NCBI RefSeq assembly: GCF_003260125.1 | Contig: NZ_QHKO01000004.1 | Coordinates: 62,001-126,000 of the forward strand | Length of the DNA stretch: 64,000 bases | Reading direction: 5' to 3' | Origin: Lujinxingia litoralis | Lineage (GTDB): Bacteria > Myxococcota_A > Bradymonadia > Bradymonadales > Bradymonadaceae | Shown here: positions 34,801 through 44,109 of the stretch, one piece after another | Layout of the letters: each line of letters starts with the position of its first letter | Position numbering within the stretch: the stretch's first letter is position 1 | Notes under the pieces: model-generated | Seen by the model: only the letters and a program-made list of their open reading frames with translations | Databases searched by the model: none | Told to the model about the DNA's origin: nothing | Program-made: the position numbers and the translations under genes

Positions 34801-35622
34801 TTACCCCTCAGGCGGCTTCGCCCGCACCACCACCGGACGACCGCGACCGATGACGCGGGCCTGACGATGGAGCAGCTCGTTGAGATAGCGCCGGGCCTGG
34901 TCGATGGCCTGCGCCCAGTCGGCGTGGCGGGTGCGGGCGCAGGCGATCGCCGAGGCCAGCTGGCACCCGGTGCCACGCACATCGGCCTCGCAGCGGGGAA
35001 GCGGCTCAAAACTGCGCTCGCCAGTGGCGTCGGCAAGCACATCGACCACCCCGCCGTCGGCCCGCGCCGGCAAATGACCGCCCTTGACCAGGACCCGCGA
35101 CCAACCCTGAGCGACCAGCGCCCGGGCCAGCGCCGGGCCCTCCTCCAGCGGGGAGCCTCCCAGAATGGCCCGGGCCTCCTCGGCATTGGGAGTGAGCAGG
35201 GAGACGTAGGGCCGCACCCGCTCCAGCCCCTCAAACCACCCCTCGGCGTGCAGCGAAGCGCGGCCGTCGCCGCTGGCCAACACCGGGTCGAGCACCACGT
35301 CGATGCTTCCCCCGGTGTCTTCCAGAAACGCGGCAATGACCTCGAAGCTGGCTCCGGAGGGAACCATGCCAATTTTGATCGCCTGAAGATCAAAATCATC
35401 GAAAATCGCCGCCAACTGCCCCTGCAACGTGGGCAGACTCACGGCTTCAAACCCGCGCACCCCGGCGGTGTTCTGGCATACCAGAGCCGTGATCGCGCTG
35501 ATCCCATGACACCCAAAGTCACGCATTACCTGCAGATCGACCTGAATGCCGGCCGCCCCGCTGGGATCGGTTCCGGCAATGGTCAGCACCAGCGGTGTCT
35601 CACGTGGATCAGGCTCCCTCAT
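34801..35622 (-). CDS. thiD: Hydroxymethylpyrimidine/phosphomethylpyrimidine kinase
   Basis: Phosphorylates HMP and HMP-P in thiamine biosynthesis; cytosolic ribokinase-fold kinase. 273 residues. N-terminal TIAGTDPSGAAGIQVDLQ, KIGMV, DPVLASGDG, TPNAEEARAI and the anion-hole motif DVRGTGCQLASAIA, where the usual catalytic Cys-Thr neighbourhood is seen (GTGC). GGAG lies seven bases before the ATG, which overlaps the amidohydrolase stop (ATGA), so the two are translated together. Confidence 0.95.
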   Translation of the reverse strand: MREPDPRETPLVLTIAGTDPSGAAGIQVDLQVMRDFGCHGISAITALVCQNTAGVRGFEAVSLPTLQGQLAAIFDDFDLQAIKIGMVPSGASFEVIAAFLEDTGGSIDVVLDPVLASGDGRASLHAEGWFEGLERVRPYVSLLTPNAEEARAILGGSPLEEGPALARALVAQGWSRVLVKGGHLPARADGGVVDVLADATGERSFEPLPRCEADVRGTGCQLASAIACARTRHADWAQAIDQARRYLNELLHRQARVIGRGRPVVVRAKPPEG

Positions 35623-36623
35623 CGCCCGGCTCCGCTGCCGGCGGTCTTTGGACGCGTCGCAAACTCCCGGGGCAGGCGCAGCACCTGTGCGCCCCGGCGC
35701 AGCATCGCCTCATCGACCCCCATCGCGGCAAAAAGCTCCAGGTTGCGTTGCAGGGGATTAGCAATCTGGTGAATCTGCCGAGCCCGCTGCCAGCCCAGCC
35801 GGCGAGCAAACACCCAGGGGTTGGCCGGCACCGGATGATCACTGCCGAGGATCACGCGACGGCGGGCGAGCTCGTCGTCCAAGACTCGCTGCAAATAGGG
35901 GAAACGCGAGATCGAGGCCATCGCCGAGATGTCGCCATAGAGGTTGGGGAAACGCTCCAGCATTACCCGCCAGTCATCAAAATCCTCGCGAAAGGGATGC
36001 ACCACACCGCTGCCCGCGCAATGCGCGGCGATGACCCTCACGCCACAGTCCAACGGGAGAATCAACTTCGCCGGCCGCCCCCAGGCCTGGTTGATCGGCG
36101 GGATCGTGTGCTCAAAGGAGGTATGGGTCAGGAGCGGCACGTCGAGCTTCGCCATGCGCTCCCAGAACCCCCGATAGGTGGGGCGAGCCAGATCAATGTC
36201 CTGAGAGTTGGGCAGGAGCTTGATCGCCACCGCGCCCTGCTCCACCACGCGCTCCAGCTCGTCGATGGCATCGCGACGCTGCGGATTCACCGAGGCAATG
36301 GGTAAAAGTTTCTCCGAGCGCGCACAGACGTCAAAGAGGTAGTCGTTGGAGATGTACACCTGGGTGCGCTCATGATCGTAGGCCCCGGCCTCATCATAGA
36401 CCGCATCAAAGGCCAGCAGACAGGCCGCATCCAGCGTGCTCTCATCCACCCAGGCGGTGAGCTGGTTGGCGTAGGCACCATCGAGTTCATCGCGCCCCAC
36501 GCCGGCCATGCCCAGCGCTCGTGTGAGCCATTGATAAGCCCAGCCTCCGGAGAGTCGCGGGCTGAGGTAGCAGCCGTTTTCGGGTCGCAGCCCGATCAGG
36601 TGAACGTGCGCATCAATGATCAT
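35619..36623 (-). CDS. Amidohydrolase 2 family metal-dependent hydrolase
   Basis: 334-residue cytosolic TIM-barrel hydrolase or decarboxylase. The first metal motif is at the very N-terminus (MIIDAHVHL), followed by KLLPNSQDI, LLTHTSFEH, IAAHCAG and LGSDHPV, which supply the later His and Asp ligands. AGGA precedes the ATG at normal spacing. Co-translated with thiD; no known thiamine step needs it, so the pairing may be fortuitous. Family members include o-pyrocatechuate decarboxylases and lactonases; I cannot set the substrate. Confidence 0.86.
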   Translation of the reverse strand: MIIDAHVHLIGLRPENGCYLSPRLSGGWAYQWLTRALGMAGVGRDELDGAYANQLTAWVDESTLDAACLLAFDAVYDEAGAYDHERTQVYISNDYLFDVCARSEKLLPIASVNPQRRDAIDELERVVEQGAVAIKLLPNSQDIDLARPTYRGFWERMAKLDVPLLTHTSFEHTIPPINQAWGRPAKLILPLDCGVRVIAAHCAGSGVVHPFREDFDDWRVMLERFPNLYGDISAMASISRFPYLQRVLDDELARRRVILGSDHPVPANPWVFARRLGWQRARQIHQIANPLQRNLELFAAMGVDEAMLRRGAQVLRLPREFATRPKTAGSGAGR

Positions 36624-36646
36624 GGAACATTCCTGGTTGCAGCGTT

Positions 36647-36657
36647 GTGTGACACAC
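36647..36657. promoter_or_regulatory. Palindrome GTGTG-A-CACAC in a divergent promoter region
   Basis: A perfect 11-bp palindrome 24 bp upstream of the reverse-strand amidohydrolase ATG, between two divergent amidohydrolase genes. Position and symmetry suit an operator for a dimeric repressor. No regulator gene is adjacent, so this stays a suggestion. Confidence 0.3.
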
Positions 36658-36760
36658 GCGTTGTTCCGGACCGTGGCACGATTGCGTCACAGCGACAATC
36701 TGTGTTTCTGTGCGGGTCGTCGCCCGCCACCTTTCCCTATGCTCCAGAGGGCCCTGCGCG

Positions 36761-38299
36761 ATGTTGATCCTCCATCCCCGCATCTACCTCGATCCGACCG
36801 GCACCTTCACCGACGCGCTGCTCATCGAAGGTGAGCACGTGGTGGCCAGGGGCGATGAGGCCCGCGCGCGGGCCGCGACCTCCGCCCCGATCGTGCAGCC
36901 ACAGGCGGCCTGCCTGATGCCGGCCCTGGGCGACGCGCATATTCACCTGTGGGGCGCCGGGCTGCGGGCGCACACCATCGACCTGCGCGGGCTCAGTGCC
37001 CGGGCGATCGTGGAGCGTCTGCGCCAGGCTCCCCTGCGCCCGGATGGCTGGGTCGTGGGCACCAACTGGGACGAGAACAACTTTGAGGATGACCACCCTC
37101 TGAGTCTGACCCTTCTGGACCAGCTCTTTCCCAACCGCCCGGTCTGCCTCCACCGCGTCGACGCTCACGCCCTCTGGGTCAACTCCGAAGCGCTGCGCCA
37201 GGCCGGGCTCAACGAGCGGGGGCACGACTTCAGCGGCGGGCTGGCCGAACGCGACGCCGAGGGCAGGCTCACCGGGGTGCTTGTCGACCACGCCATGAAC
37301 CCGGTACTGCGCGCCTTACCGGCGGCCGACGCCCACGAAGATCGCCTGCTCTTTCATCGCACCGCCCACACGCTCCTCGATCATGGCGTGAGCTTTTGCT
37401 CCATGGCGTTCACCTCCCTGGAGCGCCTGGAGCTGGTCGACGCGCTCATCGCCGAAGGCGACCTCCCCTCGCGGGTCGACTTCTGGATGGACGCCACCTC
37501 TCCCCTGCTTGAGCACCTGCTTGCACGCGGCCCCCGGGCGGCCGACGCCCGGGGCCACCGCGTGGGCACCCTGAAGTTCTTTGCCGACGGCGCCCTGGGC
37601 TCGGCCGGCGCCTGGATGCTCCAGCCCTACCGCACCGGCGGCCAGGGCCTGCAGACCCAGGCGCCGGGCTACCTCAGCCAACGCATCCCTGAGTTGATGG
37701 CCGCCGGCTGGCAGGTGGCCGTCCACGCCATCGGCGATGCGGCGGCCCGCTCGGTGCTCGACGCCTTTGAACGGGTCCCGGCCCCGCTGCGCCAACGCCT
37801 GCGCCCCCGGCTGGAACACGCCCAGCTCCTGGCCACCGAAGATCGCTCCCGCTTTGCCGAGCTCGACGTCATCGCCAGCATTCAACCCATCCACCTGCGC
37901 AGCGACGTGCCCTGGGCTCCCCGACGCCTCTTTGACCACCAGCTGGAGCGCCTCTTCGCCTGGCGCGATCTCTTTCCGGCGTTCCTGGCCGCCGGCAGCG
38001 ACTACCCGATCGACGATCCCAACCCCTGGCACGGCATCGCCACCGCGCTCACGCGCCAGGGCTACGACGCGCGCCCCTTTCGCCCCGAGCACGCGTTAAG
38101 CCGGCAAGAGGCCCTCGCCGCCTACACCTACGGAGCGGCCTACGCCTCGCATCGCGAGCACCAGCTCGGCGCACTTCGCCCGGGCTACCTCGCCGATATC
38201 ATCGGCCTCTCCGTCGATCCCTTTGAGGCCTCGGCCCCGGAGATCTGGGACACCGAGCTGACCTGGTCACACCTGCCGGGACGCCCCGCCCGGACATAG
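36761..38299 (+). CDS. Amidohydrolase 3 (YtcJ-like) family protein
   Basis: 512 residues. Metal motif GDAHIHLWGAG near residue 70, FFADGALGSAGAWML, VAVHAIGDAAARSVLDAFE with metal His, LEHAQLL and AAGSDYPIDDPNPW, all as in YtcJ/AepA-type exo-amidohydrolases. The ATG at 36761 follows AGAGG; a longer frame from 36710 is less likely. It runs divergently from another amidohydrolase gene across a 137-bp spacer. Natural substrate unknown; amide or carbamate hydrolysis in the cytosol expected. Confidence 0.9.
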   Translation: MLILHPRIYLDPTGTFTDALLIEGEHVVARGDEARARAATSAPIVQPQAACLMPALGDAHIHLWGAGLRAHTIDLRGLSARAIVERLRQAPLRPDGWVVGTNWDENNFEDDHPLSLTLLDQLFPNRPVCLHRVDAHALWVNSEALRQAGLNERGHDFSGGLAERDAEGRLTGVLVDHAMNPVLRALPAADAHEDRLLFHRTAHTLLDHGVSFCSMAFTSLERLELVDALIAEGDLPSRVDFWMDATSPLLEHLLARGPRAADARGHRVGTLKFFADGALGSAGAWMLQPYRTGGQGLQTQAPGYLSQRIPELMAAGWQVAVHAIGDAAARSVLDAFERVPAPLRQRLRPRLEHAQLLATEDRSRFAELDVIASIQPIHLRSDVPWAPRRLFDHQLERLFAWRDLFPAFLAAGSDYPIDDPNPWHGIATALTRQGYDARPFRPEHALSRQEALAAYTYGAAYASHREHQLGALRPGYLADIIGLSVDPFEASAPEIWDTELTWSHLPGRPART

Positions 38300-38398
38300 C
38301 GCTTTTCAGCCGGAACTCAGACCGCTATCGTAGAGATCTTCACACCGAGTGGCGGTGGGAGGGGACTGGATTTCAATGATGCATGCCAGGAGTGCGCT

Positions 38399-38731
38399 AT
38401 GCCTTTGATGACCTATGGAACCGCAATGAACAACCCCGGCGTGATGGAGATCGATTCGGGAAGCTACGAGATCTCCCTCAACGGAGTCACGCTGGGCTAT
38501 GGCTGGTTTACGCTGGATACCTTTAACAACCGCACCGCCTACTTTGTGGCCGAAGACTCCGTCGCCTTTCCCTTCGATGTGCCCATGGGTCAAACCCTGA
38601 GCTTTGAGCGCATCCCGGTAGACTTCACCTCGCCTGAAGCGTTCGGGAAATGGAGCCGAGAGCACCTCGCGCCGGCCAATCCCGCGCACCACTGCATCAT
38701 CGAGACCCAGGTTAATTGGGGCGGGATCTGA
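38399..38731 (+). CDS. Small beta-rich protein of unknown function
   Basis: 110 residues starting MPLMTYGTAMNNPGVMEI, with AGGAG seven bases upstream. The sequence alternates hydrophobic and polar residues (YEISLNGVTLGYGWFTLD, RTAYFVAEDSVAFPFDV), suggesting a beta-sandwich; no signal peptide or membrane helix. It follows the YtcJ-like gene after 99 bp on the same strand and ends at a GC-rich hairpin. Not recognised. Confidence 0.72.
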   Translation: MPLMTYGTAMNNPGVMEIDSGSYEISLNGVTLGYGWFTLDTFNNRTAYFVAEDSVAFPFDVPMGQTLSFERIPVDFTSPEAFGKWSREHLAPANPAHHCIIETQVNWGGI

Positions 38732-38746
38732 CCTACACTCTGAGAG

Positions 38747-38780
38747 GTGAGGCGGCCCGGCCCGCGCCGGGCCGCCTCAC
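38747..38780. terminator. GC-rich hairpin between convergent genes
   Basis: A perfect 14-bp stem (GTGAGGCGGCCCGG / CCGGGCCGCCTCAC) with loop CCCGCG, between the stops at 38731 (plus) and 38794 (minus). It lacks a T-tract, so it may act with Rho or simply protect 3' ends. Confidence 0.6.
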
Positions 38781-38793
38781 CCAGCCAATCCGC

Positions 38794-41700
38794 TCAGCCT
38801 TTCGCTCCCAGCGCGTCGAGCACCTCCTGCACACTTAAAACCTCGCGACGCGCCTGGCGCTGCGCCGCAGTCATCTCCGCGGCCAGTTGCAGCACACACT
38901 GGCGTGCCGAATCCGGCACCACTTCAACCAGCGGCGCCACCAGCCCGATGATCTGCGCGCCAATACGCGGGAGATGGCAGGCCTGCGCCCGGACTATCAA
39001 ATCTCCCAGCTCCACCCAGTCCGTATCCCGGCCACAGTGGCAGGCCAGCGCCTGCGCCAGGCAGGCGCCCCACTGATTTCCCGTGCGACTCCAGGCCTGG
39101 TAGGCCCCCATCGCGTGCAGATGGGCCGACTCCAGCTCCCCGCGTCGAAAAGCCATCGCCGCCTCCACCAGCGACATCAGCCCATCGAGCTCCGGTGGCG
39201 CCAACTCACGCGCCGCGGCAATGAAGTCCTCATCGGCCCGACTGAGTTCGTCGCGACGATACGCCAGCCGACGCAGCATCACCCGGGCCCGGACCACGTA
39301 GATCGCCTGGCGACGACGCTCGGCCAGACGCAGCGCCTGGGTGATCAGGTGCTCCGCGTGCTCCAGCTCATCGCACTCCAGAAGCGCCGTGGCCGCATTG
39401 AGCGCCGAAGAAAGACGGGCGCTCACCCGACGTTTAAGGCGAGCCGCCTCACTGTGTAAGGTGGCGGCGTCTGCAAAGCGGCCCTGACGATAGCAGATCA
39501 GCCCCTTCCAGCCCCGCACCGTCCCCTGCACCTCGGAGCAGTCGTGAGCGCGCGCCCAGGTCTCAATCGCGTCCATGACCTGCTCGCCAGCCTCGCGCTC
39601 ACACCCCCAGGAGGCCTGCAGGCGGTAGCGCTGGCGGTGCAACTCCAGCTCCGGATCCTCAAAAGGTTCCACCGCATCCAGCGTCTCCAGCGCGGTGGGC
39701 CCCTGAAGCTGCATGCTCAAGATCGCCGCGCGCACCAGGCGCTCCAGATGCTCGCCAGATGCCCCCGGCTCGCCAGCGCGCTCCATCGCCGAGAGCAACC
39801 GCTCCAGATCGCGGGGAGCACCGGTGGCCAGCGCGATCTTCGCCCAACACAAAAAGAGCGCCTCTCGCTTCGCACGACCGCGTTCCGGACAAAGCCGGAG
39901 CGCGGCCCATCCTTCGTCGAGAATGGCCAGCGCCCGGCCCACCTCGCCATTGCGGTCGAGTTCCTCGGCCAGCAGGCAGGCTTCCTCAGCAGCCTCCAAA
40001 GCGTTGCCGGCCTGCACCAGGTGCGAAAAACGCCGGGCATGTCCCGGGGGCAACACCTCGGCGATCTTCTGATGGGCCCGACGCCGCGCATCGAGCTGCC
40101 AGTCGACAAAGAGGGCGTCGAAGGCCGGCACGATCACATCCCCCTGCCCCGCATCGGGCAGCAGCCCCTGACGCGTCAGGTCGGCGATCTCGGCCTGCAC
40201 CTCCCAGCGGGTGCGTCCGGTCAGGCCGGCGATCACCCCGGAGTCGCGCAGGGGATGCGCCAGGGTCAACCACGCCAGCAGATCCCGGCGCGGCCCCCGT
40301 GACGGCAGCTGGGGCGCCAGCTCGGCGCGCTGAACGCTGATTCGGGCTCCGGCACGCAGACGACTCAGCGCGGCCGGCTCCAGCTGCACCCGGGACCCCA
40401 CCGCCCGGGCCACCCCGACCCGGATCCAGTCATCGAGTTCCTGGACCACCCGCGCCGGACGTCCCAGCGTACGCCGCCAGAGCTCGCGCGCCCCCCCGCT
40501 GCGCAACCCGAACACCTCTTCATGACCGCAAAAGAGCCCCTGAAGCTGCTCCGGGCTTAAATCGCAGAGCTCCACCCGCGGCGCAGCAGCCTGCTCCGGA
40601 AGCAGCGCCCGCACCATCGCCCCGCGGGGCCGGGCGGCCACCAGGAGCTCCCGCGACCAGCGATCGATGCGCTCCAGGTCATCGACAAGCACCACCCCGC
40701 CCTGGCGCAAGAAGGCCTCGACCCGCTCCCGCGCCTGGCGAGCGACCTCATCAAAGGAGCGCCCCGGCGCGCTCTGGTCGACGCCAAACGCCCACAGGCT
40801 CTCCAGCGGGCGCTTCCCCCAGGCTACCCGCCGTACCGCCCGCTCGGCGCGGGCCAGGTACACCTCTTCGATCGCATCGAGGAGACGCGAGCGCCCCGAC
40901 CCGGCCGGCCCCACCACGTCAATGGGCTGACGCTGCTCAATGGCCGCCTCCACCCGGGAAAAGTCCGCGTCACGCCCGAGCATCGGCCACTCCACCTCCT
41001 GAAAACGCTGGCGGCCGGCGGCAAACATCGAGAGGGCCTGCGGGGCGCTGGCCGGGCGTCGCTCGGCGTCGCGCGCCAGCAGCCCATACACCAGCGCCTC
41101 CACCTCATCGGGCACCCCGCCGACGCGGGGCTGCCACTCCGGCAGCGGGTCCAGGAGCACGCTGCGCCTGAGCTGCGAAGCCGAATCCCCCTGGTAGGGG
41201 CGGCGCCCCACCAGCGCCTCGTAGATCATCACCCCCACCGCGTAAAGATCGCTGCGCGGCGTCGGCGCTTCGCCTCGCCACTGCTCCGGCGCCAGATACA
41301 CCGGGGTGCCCCGGACCACGTCGCCGCCCTGCCTGCTCAGCCCCTGCGAGCTGGCCACCCCGAAATCCAGCAGAGTCACCCGCCCCCCATCGTCAACCAG
41401 CACATTGCCGGGCTTTAAATCGCCGTGGACCACCCCCTGACTGTGCACCAGCGCCAGCACCTTGAGCAGGCTGCGCACCCGCATCGCCAGCCCCTCCCAG
41501 CCGTACACCCCGCGGCCCGGGAAGGGCGCGCCCGCGACGTAGTTCATCACCAGAAAGTAGCGCCCGCGATCAATCCCTTCGTCGCGCAGCTGCACCACCC
41601 CGGGCACATCCAGAACTCGCAAAATCGCAGCCTCGCGCCAGACATGGCGCTGTTCGATGATCGGGCCCTGGTGCTCCAGCACCTTCAGCGCCACGTCTTC

Positions 41701-41847
41701 ATCCAGCAGACGATCCCGCGCCTGGTAGACCGCCCCAAACCCCCCGGCGCCCAGCCGCCGCCGCACCACGTAGCGCCCGGCAATCATCTCCCCGGACAAA
41801 AGCCCCTCGGCCCCGGGGCCCTCACCTGCCATCAGCTCGCCAGACAT
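38794..41847 (-). CDS. Ser/Thr protein kinase fused to an AAA-type ATPase and TPR-like region
   Basis: 1017 residues. Kinase domain about 22-285: RRRLGAGGFGAVYQ, DVALKVLE, catalytic loop HGDLKPGNVLV, DFGVA, GTPVYLAPEQW and SDLYAVGVMIYEAL. The catalytic loop has HGD in place of HRD, so it is a non-RD kinase. Next an ATPase with P-loop VVGPAGSGRSRLL and Walker B GVVLVDDLERIDRW, then about 500 residues of Ala/Leu/Glu-rich helices of TPR type. This order matches large cytosolic kinase-ATPase-TPR (PknK/MalT-like) signalling proteins common in myxobacteria. ATG at 41847 has GGGAGG upstream; GTG at 41889 is possible. The AstA-like gene ends shortly before. Confidence 0.9.
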   Translation of the reverse strand: MSGELMAGEGPGAEGLLSGEMIAGRYVVRRRLGAGGFGAVYQARDRLLDEDVALKVLEHQGPIIEQRHVWREAAILRVLDVPGVVQLRDEGIDRGRYFLVMNYVAGAPFPGRGVYGWEGLAMRVRSLLKVLALVHSQGVVHGDLKPGNVLVDDGGRVTLLDFGVASSQGLSRQGGDVVRGTPVYLAPEQWRGEAPTPRSDLYAVGVMIYEALVGRRPYQGDSASQLRRSVLLDPLPEWQPRVGGVPDEVEALVYGLLARDAERRPASAPQALSMFAAGRQRFQEVEWPMLGRDADFSRVEAAIEQRQPIDVVGPAGSGRSRLLDAIEEVYLARAERAVRRVAWGKRPLESLWAFGVDQSAPGRSFDEVARQARERVEAFLRQGGVVLVDDLERIDRWSRELLVAARPRGAMVRALLPEQAAAPRVELCDLSPEQLQGLFCGHEEVFGLRSGGARELWRRTLGRPARVVQELDDWIRVGVARAVGSRVQLEPAALSRLRAGARISVQRAELAPQLPSRGPRRDLLAWLTLAHPLRDSGVIAGLTGRTRWEVQAEIADLTRQGLLPDAGQGDVIVPAFDALFVDWQLDARRRAHQKIAEVLPPGHARRFSHLVQAGNALEAAEEACLLAEELDRNGEVGRALAILDEGWAALRLCPERGRAKREALFLCWAKIALATGAPRDLERLLSAMERAGEPGASGEHLERLVRAAILSMQLQGPTALETLDAVEPFEDPELELHRQRYRLQASWGCEREAGEQVMDAIETWARAHDCSEVQGTVRGWKGLICYRQGRFADAATLHSEAARLKRRVSARLSSALNAATALLECDELEHAEHLITQALRLAERRRQAIYVVRARVMLRRLAYRRDELSRADEDFIAAARELAPPELDGLMSLVEAAMAFRRGELESAHLHAMGAYQAWSRTGNQWGACLAQALACHCGRDTDWVELGDLIVRAQACHLPRIGAQIIGLVAPLVEVVPDSARQCVLQLAAEMTAAQRQARREVLSVQEVLDALGAKG

Positions 41848-41895
41848 GCCCCTCCCCTCGCCATCCGCTTCCTCGCCACTTCCCTCCACGCCCCC

Positions 41896-42978
41896 TTATT
41901 CCTCCCCCCCCTGATCCTCCCAGCGCCCCCTCCACAGATCGTCGATCTCCCGACCACTGAGCACCAACATCCCCAGCGTCTCCCGGGGCTGCAGGCCCAG
42001 CGCCTGCGCCACCGGCGCATGCAGCTCGTAACCACGAGGCGCCCGGCGGTAACGGGCAATCGTGGCCTGGAAGCCCCGGGCCCCGGGGCGCTCCACACTC
42101 ACCAGCGCTTCGCCCTCAGCCTCCTCCGCGTCCTGGAAGCTGCCGGCGAACATCCCCTCATGAGTGCGTTGAATCAGCCGGCACTCCTCGGTGGGGCACA
42201 CAAAGGTGGGGCCCCCGTCGAAGGGATCAATGCTGCGATCCCACTCAAAGCCAACGGAGCGCAGCATCTTCTCCACCGGACGTGTCGGCCCGCCGACCAC
42301 CCCGATCTTCTCGCGCACATGCGCCGGCAAAAGCGCGGTGTAAATCGGCGTCTGCGGAAAAAGACTGCGAATGAACTCCACATTCTGGCGGCTGAGCTGA
42401 TCGGCCTCCCGATACTCCAGCTCGGTAAAGTTCGCCCCCAGGCACTCCCAGAGATCGCTGGTGCCGTCGGGGTTTAGCTCCGGGAGCAGCTCGGCGATGA
42501 TCGCGTCGCGGAACCAGTCCCGGCGACGCCCAATGAACAAAAAACGCATAAAGCTGAGCAACTTACCCAGCTTCATCCCGTGCCCCTGATAGGCCGGATC
42601 CAGAATCAGGCCCCCGATCTCGGTGGGACCATCGTAGTTAAAGCTCAGCTGCAACACCTGGTGCACGAAGTACCGGGCCAGGGTCTGGGAGTACTTCTGC
42701 TCCTGGCGCACCTCAAAGTACACCGTCGGCCGCTCGAAGCTGCCGTGTTGAGCGATGATCATCGAGGTGCCGATCAGGCGCCCGGCCGCGGTGTCTTCCA
42801 TCACAAAGACGTACTGACGCGCATGATGGGGCCGCTCCCCGGCAAAGCTCTCCTGGCTCTCAGCGATGGTTGCGGCCAGCTTCTGGCGATCCGCCGGCAA
42901 ATTGAGCGTGTTGAGGTGGTGGGCCAGGCGTTCCAGCTCGTCGAGATCATCGGGGCGTACATCGCGCAGCACAAACAT
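41896..42978 (-). CDS. Arginine N-succinyltransferase family protein
   Basis: 360 residues, AstA/AruF family GNAT-type acyltransferase: MFVLRDVRPDDLDELERLA, GTSMIIAQHGSFERPTVYFE, GGLILDPAYQGHGMKLGKLL, the acyl-CoA loop, then RDAIIAELLPEL and WECLGANFTELEYREADQLS. In the AST pathway it succinylates arginine for ammonia-yielding breakdown. The start at 42978 has GGAG nine bases upstream; the open frame further up is not coding. No astBCDE genes are nearby and it sits just ahead of a protein kinase, so the acceptor could be another amine; arginine is only the family default. Confidence 0.86.
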   Translation of the reverse strand: MFVLRDVRPDDLDELERLAHHLNTLNLPADRQKLAATIAESQESFAGERPHHARQYVFVMEDTAAGRLIGTSMIIAQHGSFERPTVYFEVRQEQKYSQTLARYFVHQVLQLSFNYDGPTEIGGLILDPAYQGHGMKLGKLLSFMRFLFIGRRRDWFRDAIIAELLPELNPDGTSDLWECLGANFTELEYREADQLSRQNVEFIRSLFPQTPIYTALLPAHVREKIGVVGGPTRPVEKMLRSVGFEWDRSIDPFDGGPTFVCPTEECRLIQRTHEGMFAGSFQDAEEAEGEALVSVERPGARGFQATIARYRRAPRGYELHAPVAQALGLQPRETLGMLVLSGREIDDLWRGRWEDQGGEE

Positions 42979-43155
42979 CGCGTTGCTCCAGCAAACCAAA
43001 AAGAGGAAGTCCGGGGGCACCGAGCGCCACGCCGGGGGGAATTTGTCAGCGCCGCAGGCGTTGCTTACATTGATGGTTGGAGCATAGTCGTCACCCGGCG
43101 GCTTGCAAGCTCCGGCATCCACCTGACCATATCCTGTCGCAGCTACGAGGAAGGT

Positions 43156-43809
43156 ATGTCCGATCGCTTCATGGAAGGACTGGGTAAGTTGGGGCGCAGC
43201 CTGCGCCGATCGGCACGCCGTGCCACCGGTGAGACCGCGCTGCGCTCGGTACGCACCTCGGTGGTCAGCACTCGCCAGGGCGCGGCCCACACCGCCGCGC
43301 TCGTCGCGCAGGCCCCCATGATGCAATCAGCTCGCTTCGTCATCTCGTCGGGGCCGATACGCGATCTGGCGGTGATCTGCGGCCGCGCTGGCGTCGCCGG
43401 CGCGGTGGTCGACGGCGCCCTGGGCGGCATGAACGCCTTGCAGGCGGTACGCCAGGGACGCATCGACGGCAAGCAGGCCGTGATTCACGCCGGCTCCGAG
43501 GCGGGCTGCGGCTTTTTGACCAGCTCCTCGGGCACCGCGGGCACCCTGGCCGCCTACATGATCACCGGCTCCATGGGCCCGGCGGCGCTGGTCGCCGGCA
43601 TGGGCGCCTCCATGGGCGCGCGCTACCTCTACCGCCGGGTCGTTGGCGAGACGCTCCCGCCCCGGGAGGAGGCCGTCGAAAGCGCTCCGCAGCAGGCCCC
43701 CGCCGAGCCGCCACCCACAGAAGCCCCCCAGCCCGAAGCCCGGGCCGCAGGCTTTGACGAGAGCGACGATTCCGGCGACATCCTCGAAGACATCGGCCCT
43801 CGCCACTGA
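43156..43809 (+). CDS. Gly/Ala-rich membrane-associated protein of unknown function
   Basis: 217 residues from MSDRFMEGLGKLGRSLRRSA, with GAGGAAGGT directly upstream. A basic amphipathic N-terminus is followed by about 110 residues rich in Gly, Ala, Met and Val (GVAGAVVDGALGGMNAL, AAYMITGSMGPAALVAGMGA) that look like two or three glycine-zipper hydrophobic segments, and then an acidic Pro/Glu-rich tail ending ESDDSGDILEDIGPRH. It may insert into membranes or assemble around them. Divergent from the AstA-like gene. No family recognised. Confidence 0.74.
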   Translation: MSDRFMEGLGKLGRSLRRSARRATGETALRSVRTSVVSTRQGAAHTAALVAQAPMMQSARFVISSGPIRDLAVICGRAGVAGAVVDGALGGMNALQAVRQGRIDGKQAVIHAGSEAGCGFLTSSSGTAGTLAAYMITGSMGPAALVAGMGASMGARYLYRRVVGETLPPREEAVESAPQQAPAEPPPTEAPQPEARAAGFDESDDSGDILEDIGPRH

Positions 43810-44109
43810 CGCGCGACCGCCGCGCTTCGTCTTCCCAGGCCCGCCCCACCTCTTGCAGGTGGCGCGGGCTTTGGCGTTCCCGCACCTCCACTTCAACTCC
43901 CCTCGCTACCTCCCGCACATCCCCCACGCCCCACCCCGGCCCTCCTGCCCCTTTGCCGCCCTCTCCAACCACACCTTGCCCCTCCCTCAAAACCCATTGA
44001 CTTGCCTTCGCCTCGCGCTACCCTCCCCGCACCAGACTTTGCGTTTTCTTCGGGCGCCGCGCTCTCATCGCGTCGCCCTCCACCGATCTGACCGAAGGGG
44101 ACCTCCACG
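43810..44109 (+). other. Intergenic region with hairpin and promoter
   Basis: 300 bp, strikingly pyrimidine-rich on the plus strand. A 12-bp stem with one C:C mismatch (43839-43844 and 43846-43851 with 43857-43862 and 43864-43869) follows the stop at 43809 and may terminate transcription. TTGACT (43997-44002) and TACCCT (44019-44024) with a 16-bp spacer form a plausible promoter for the beta-barrel gene at 44110. No gene seen. Confidence 0.5.

Noticed and set aside
34683..35399. N-terminal extension of IleS
   Set aside because: It runs antisense-frame through thiD coding sequence; a GTG with perfect AAGGAG at 34682 gives the family N-terminus.
42979..43326. N-terminal extension of the AstA-like protein
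   Set aside because: It overlaps the divergent gene at 43156 and has no similarity to the family, whose start is at 42978 with GGAG.
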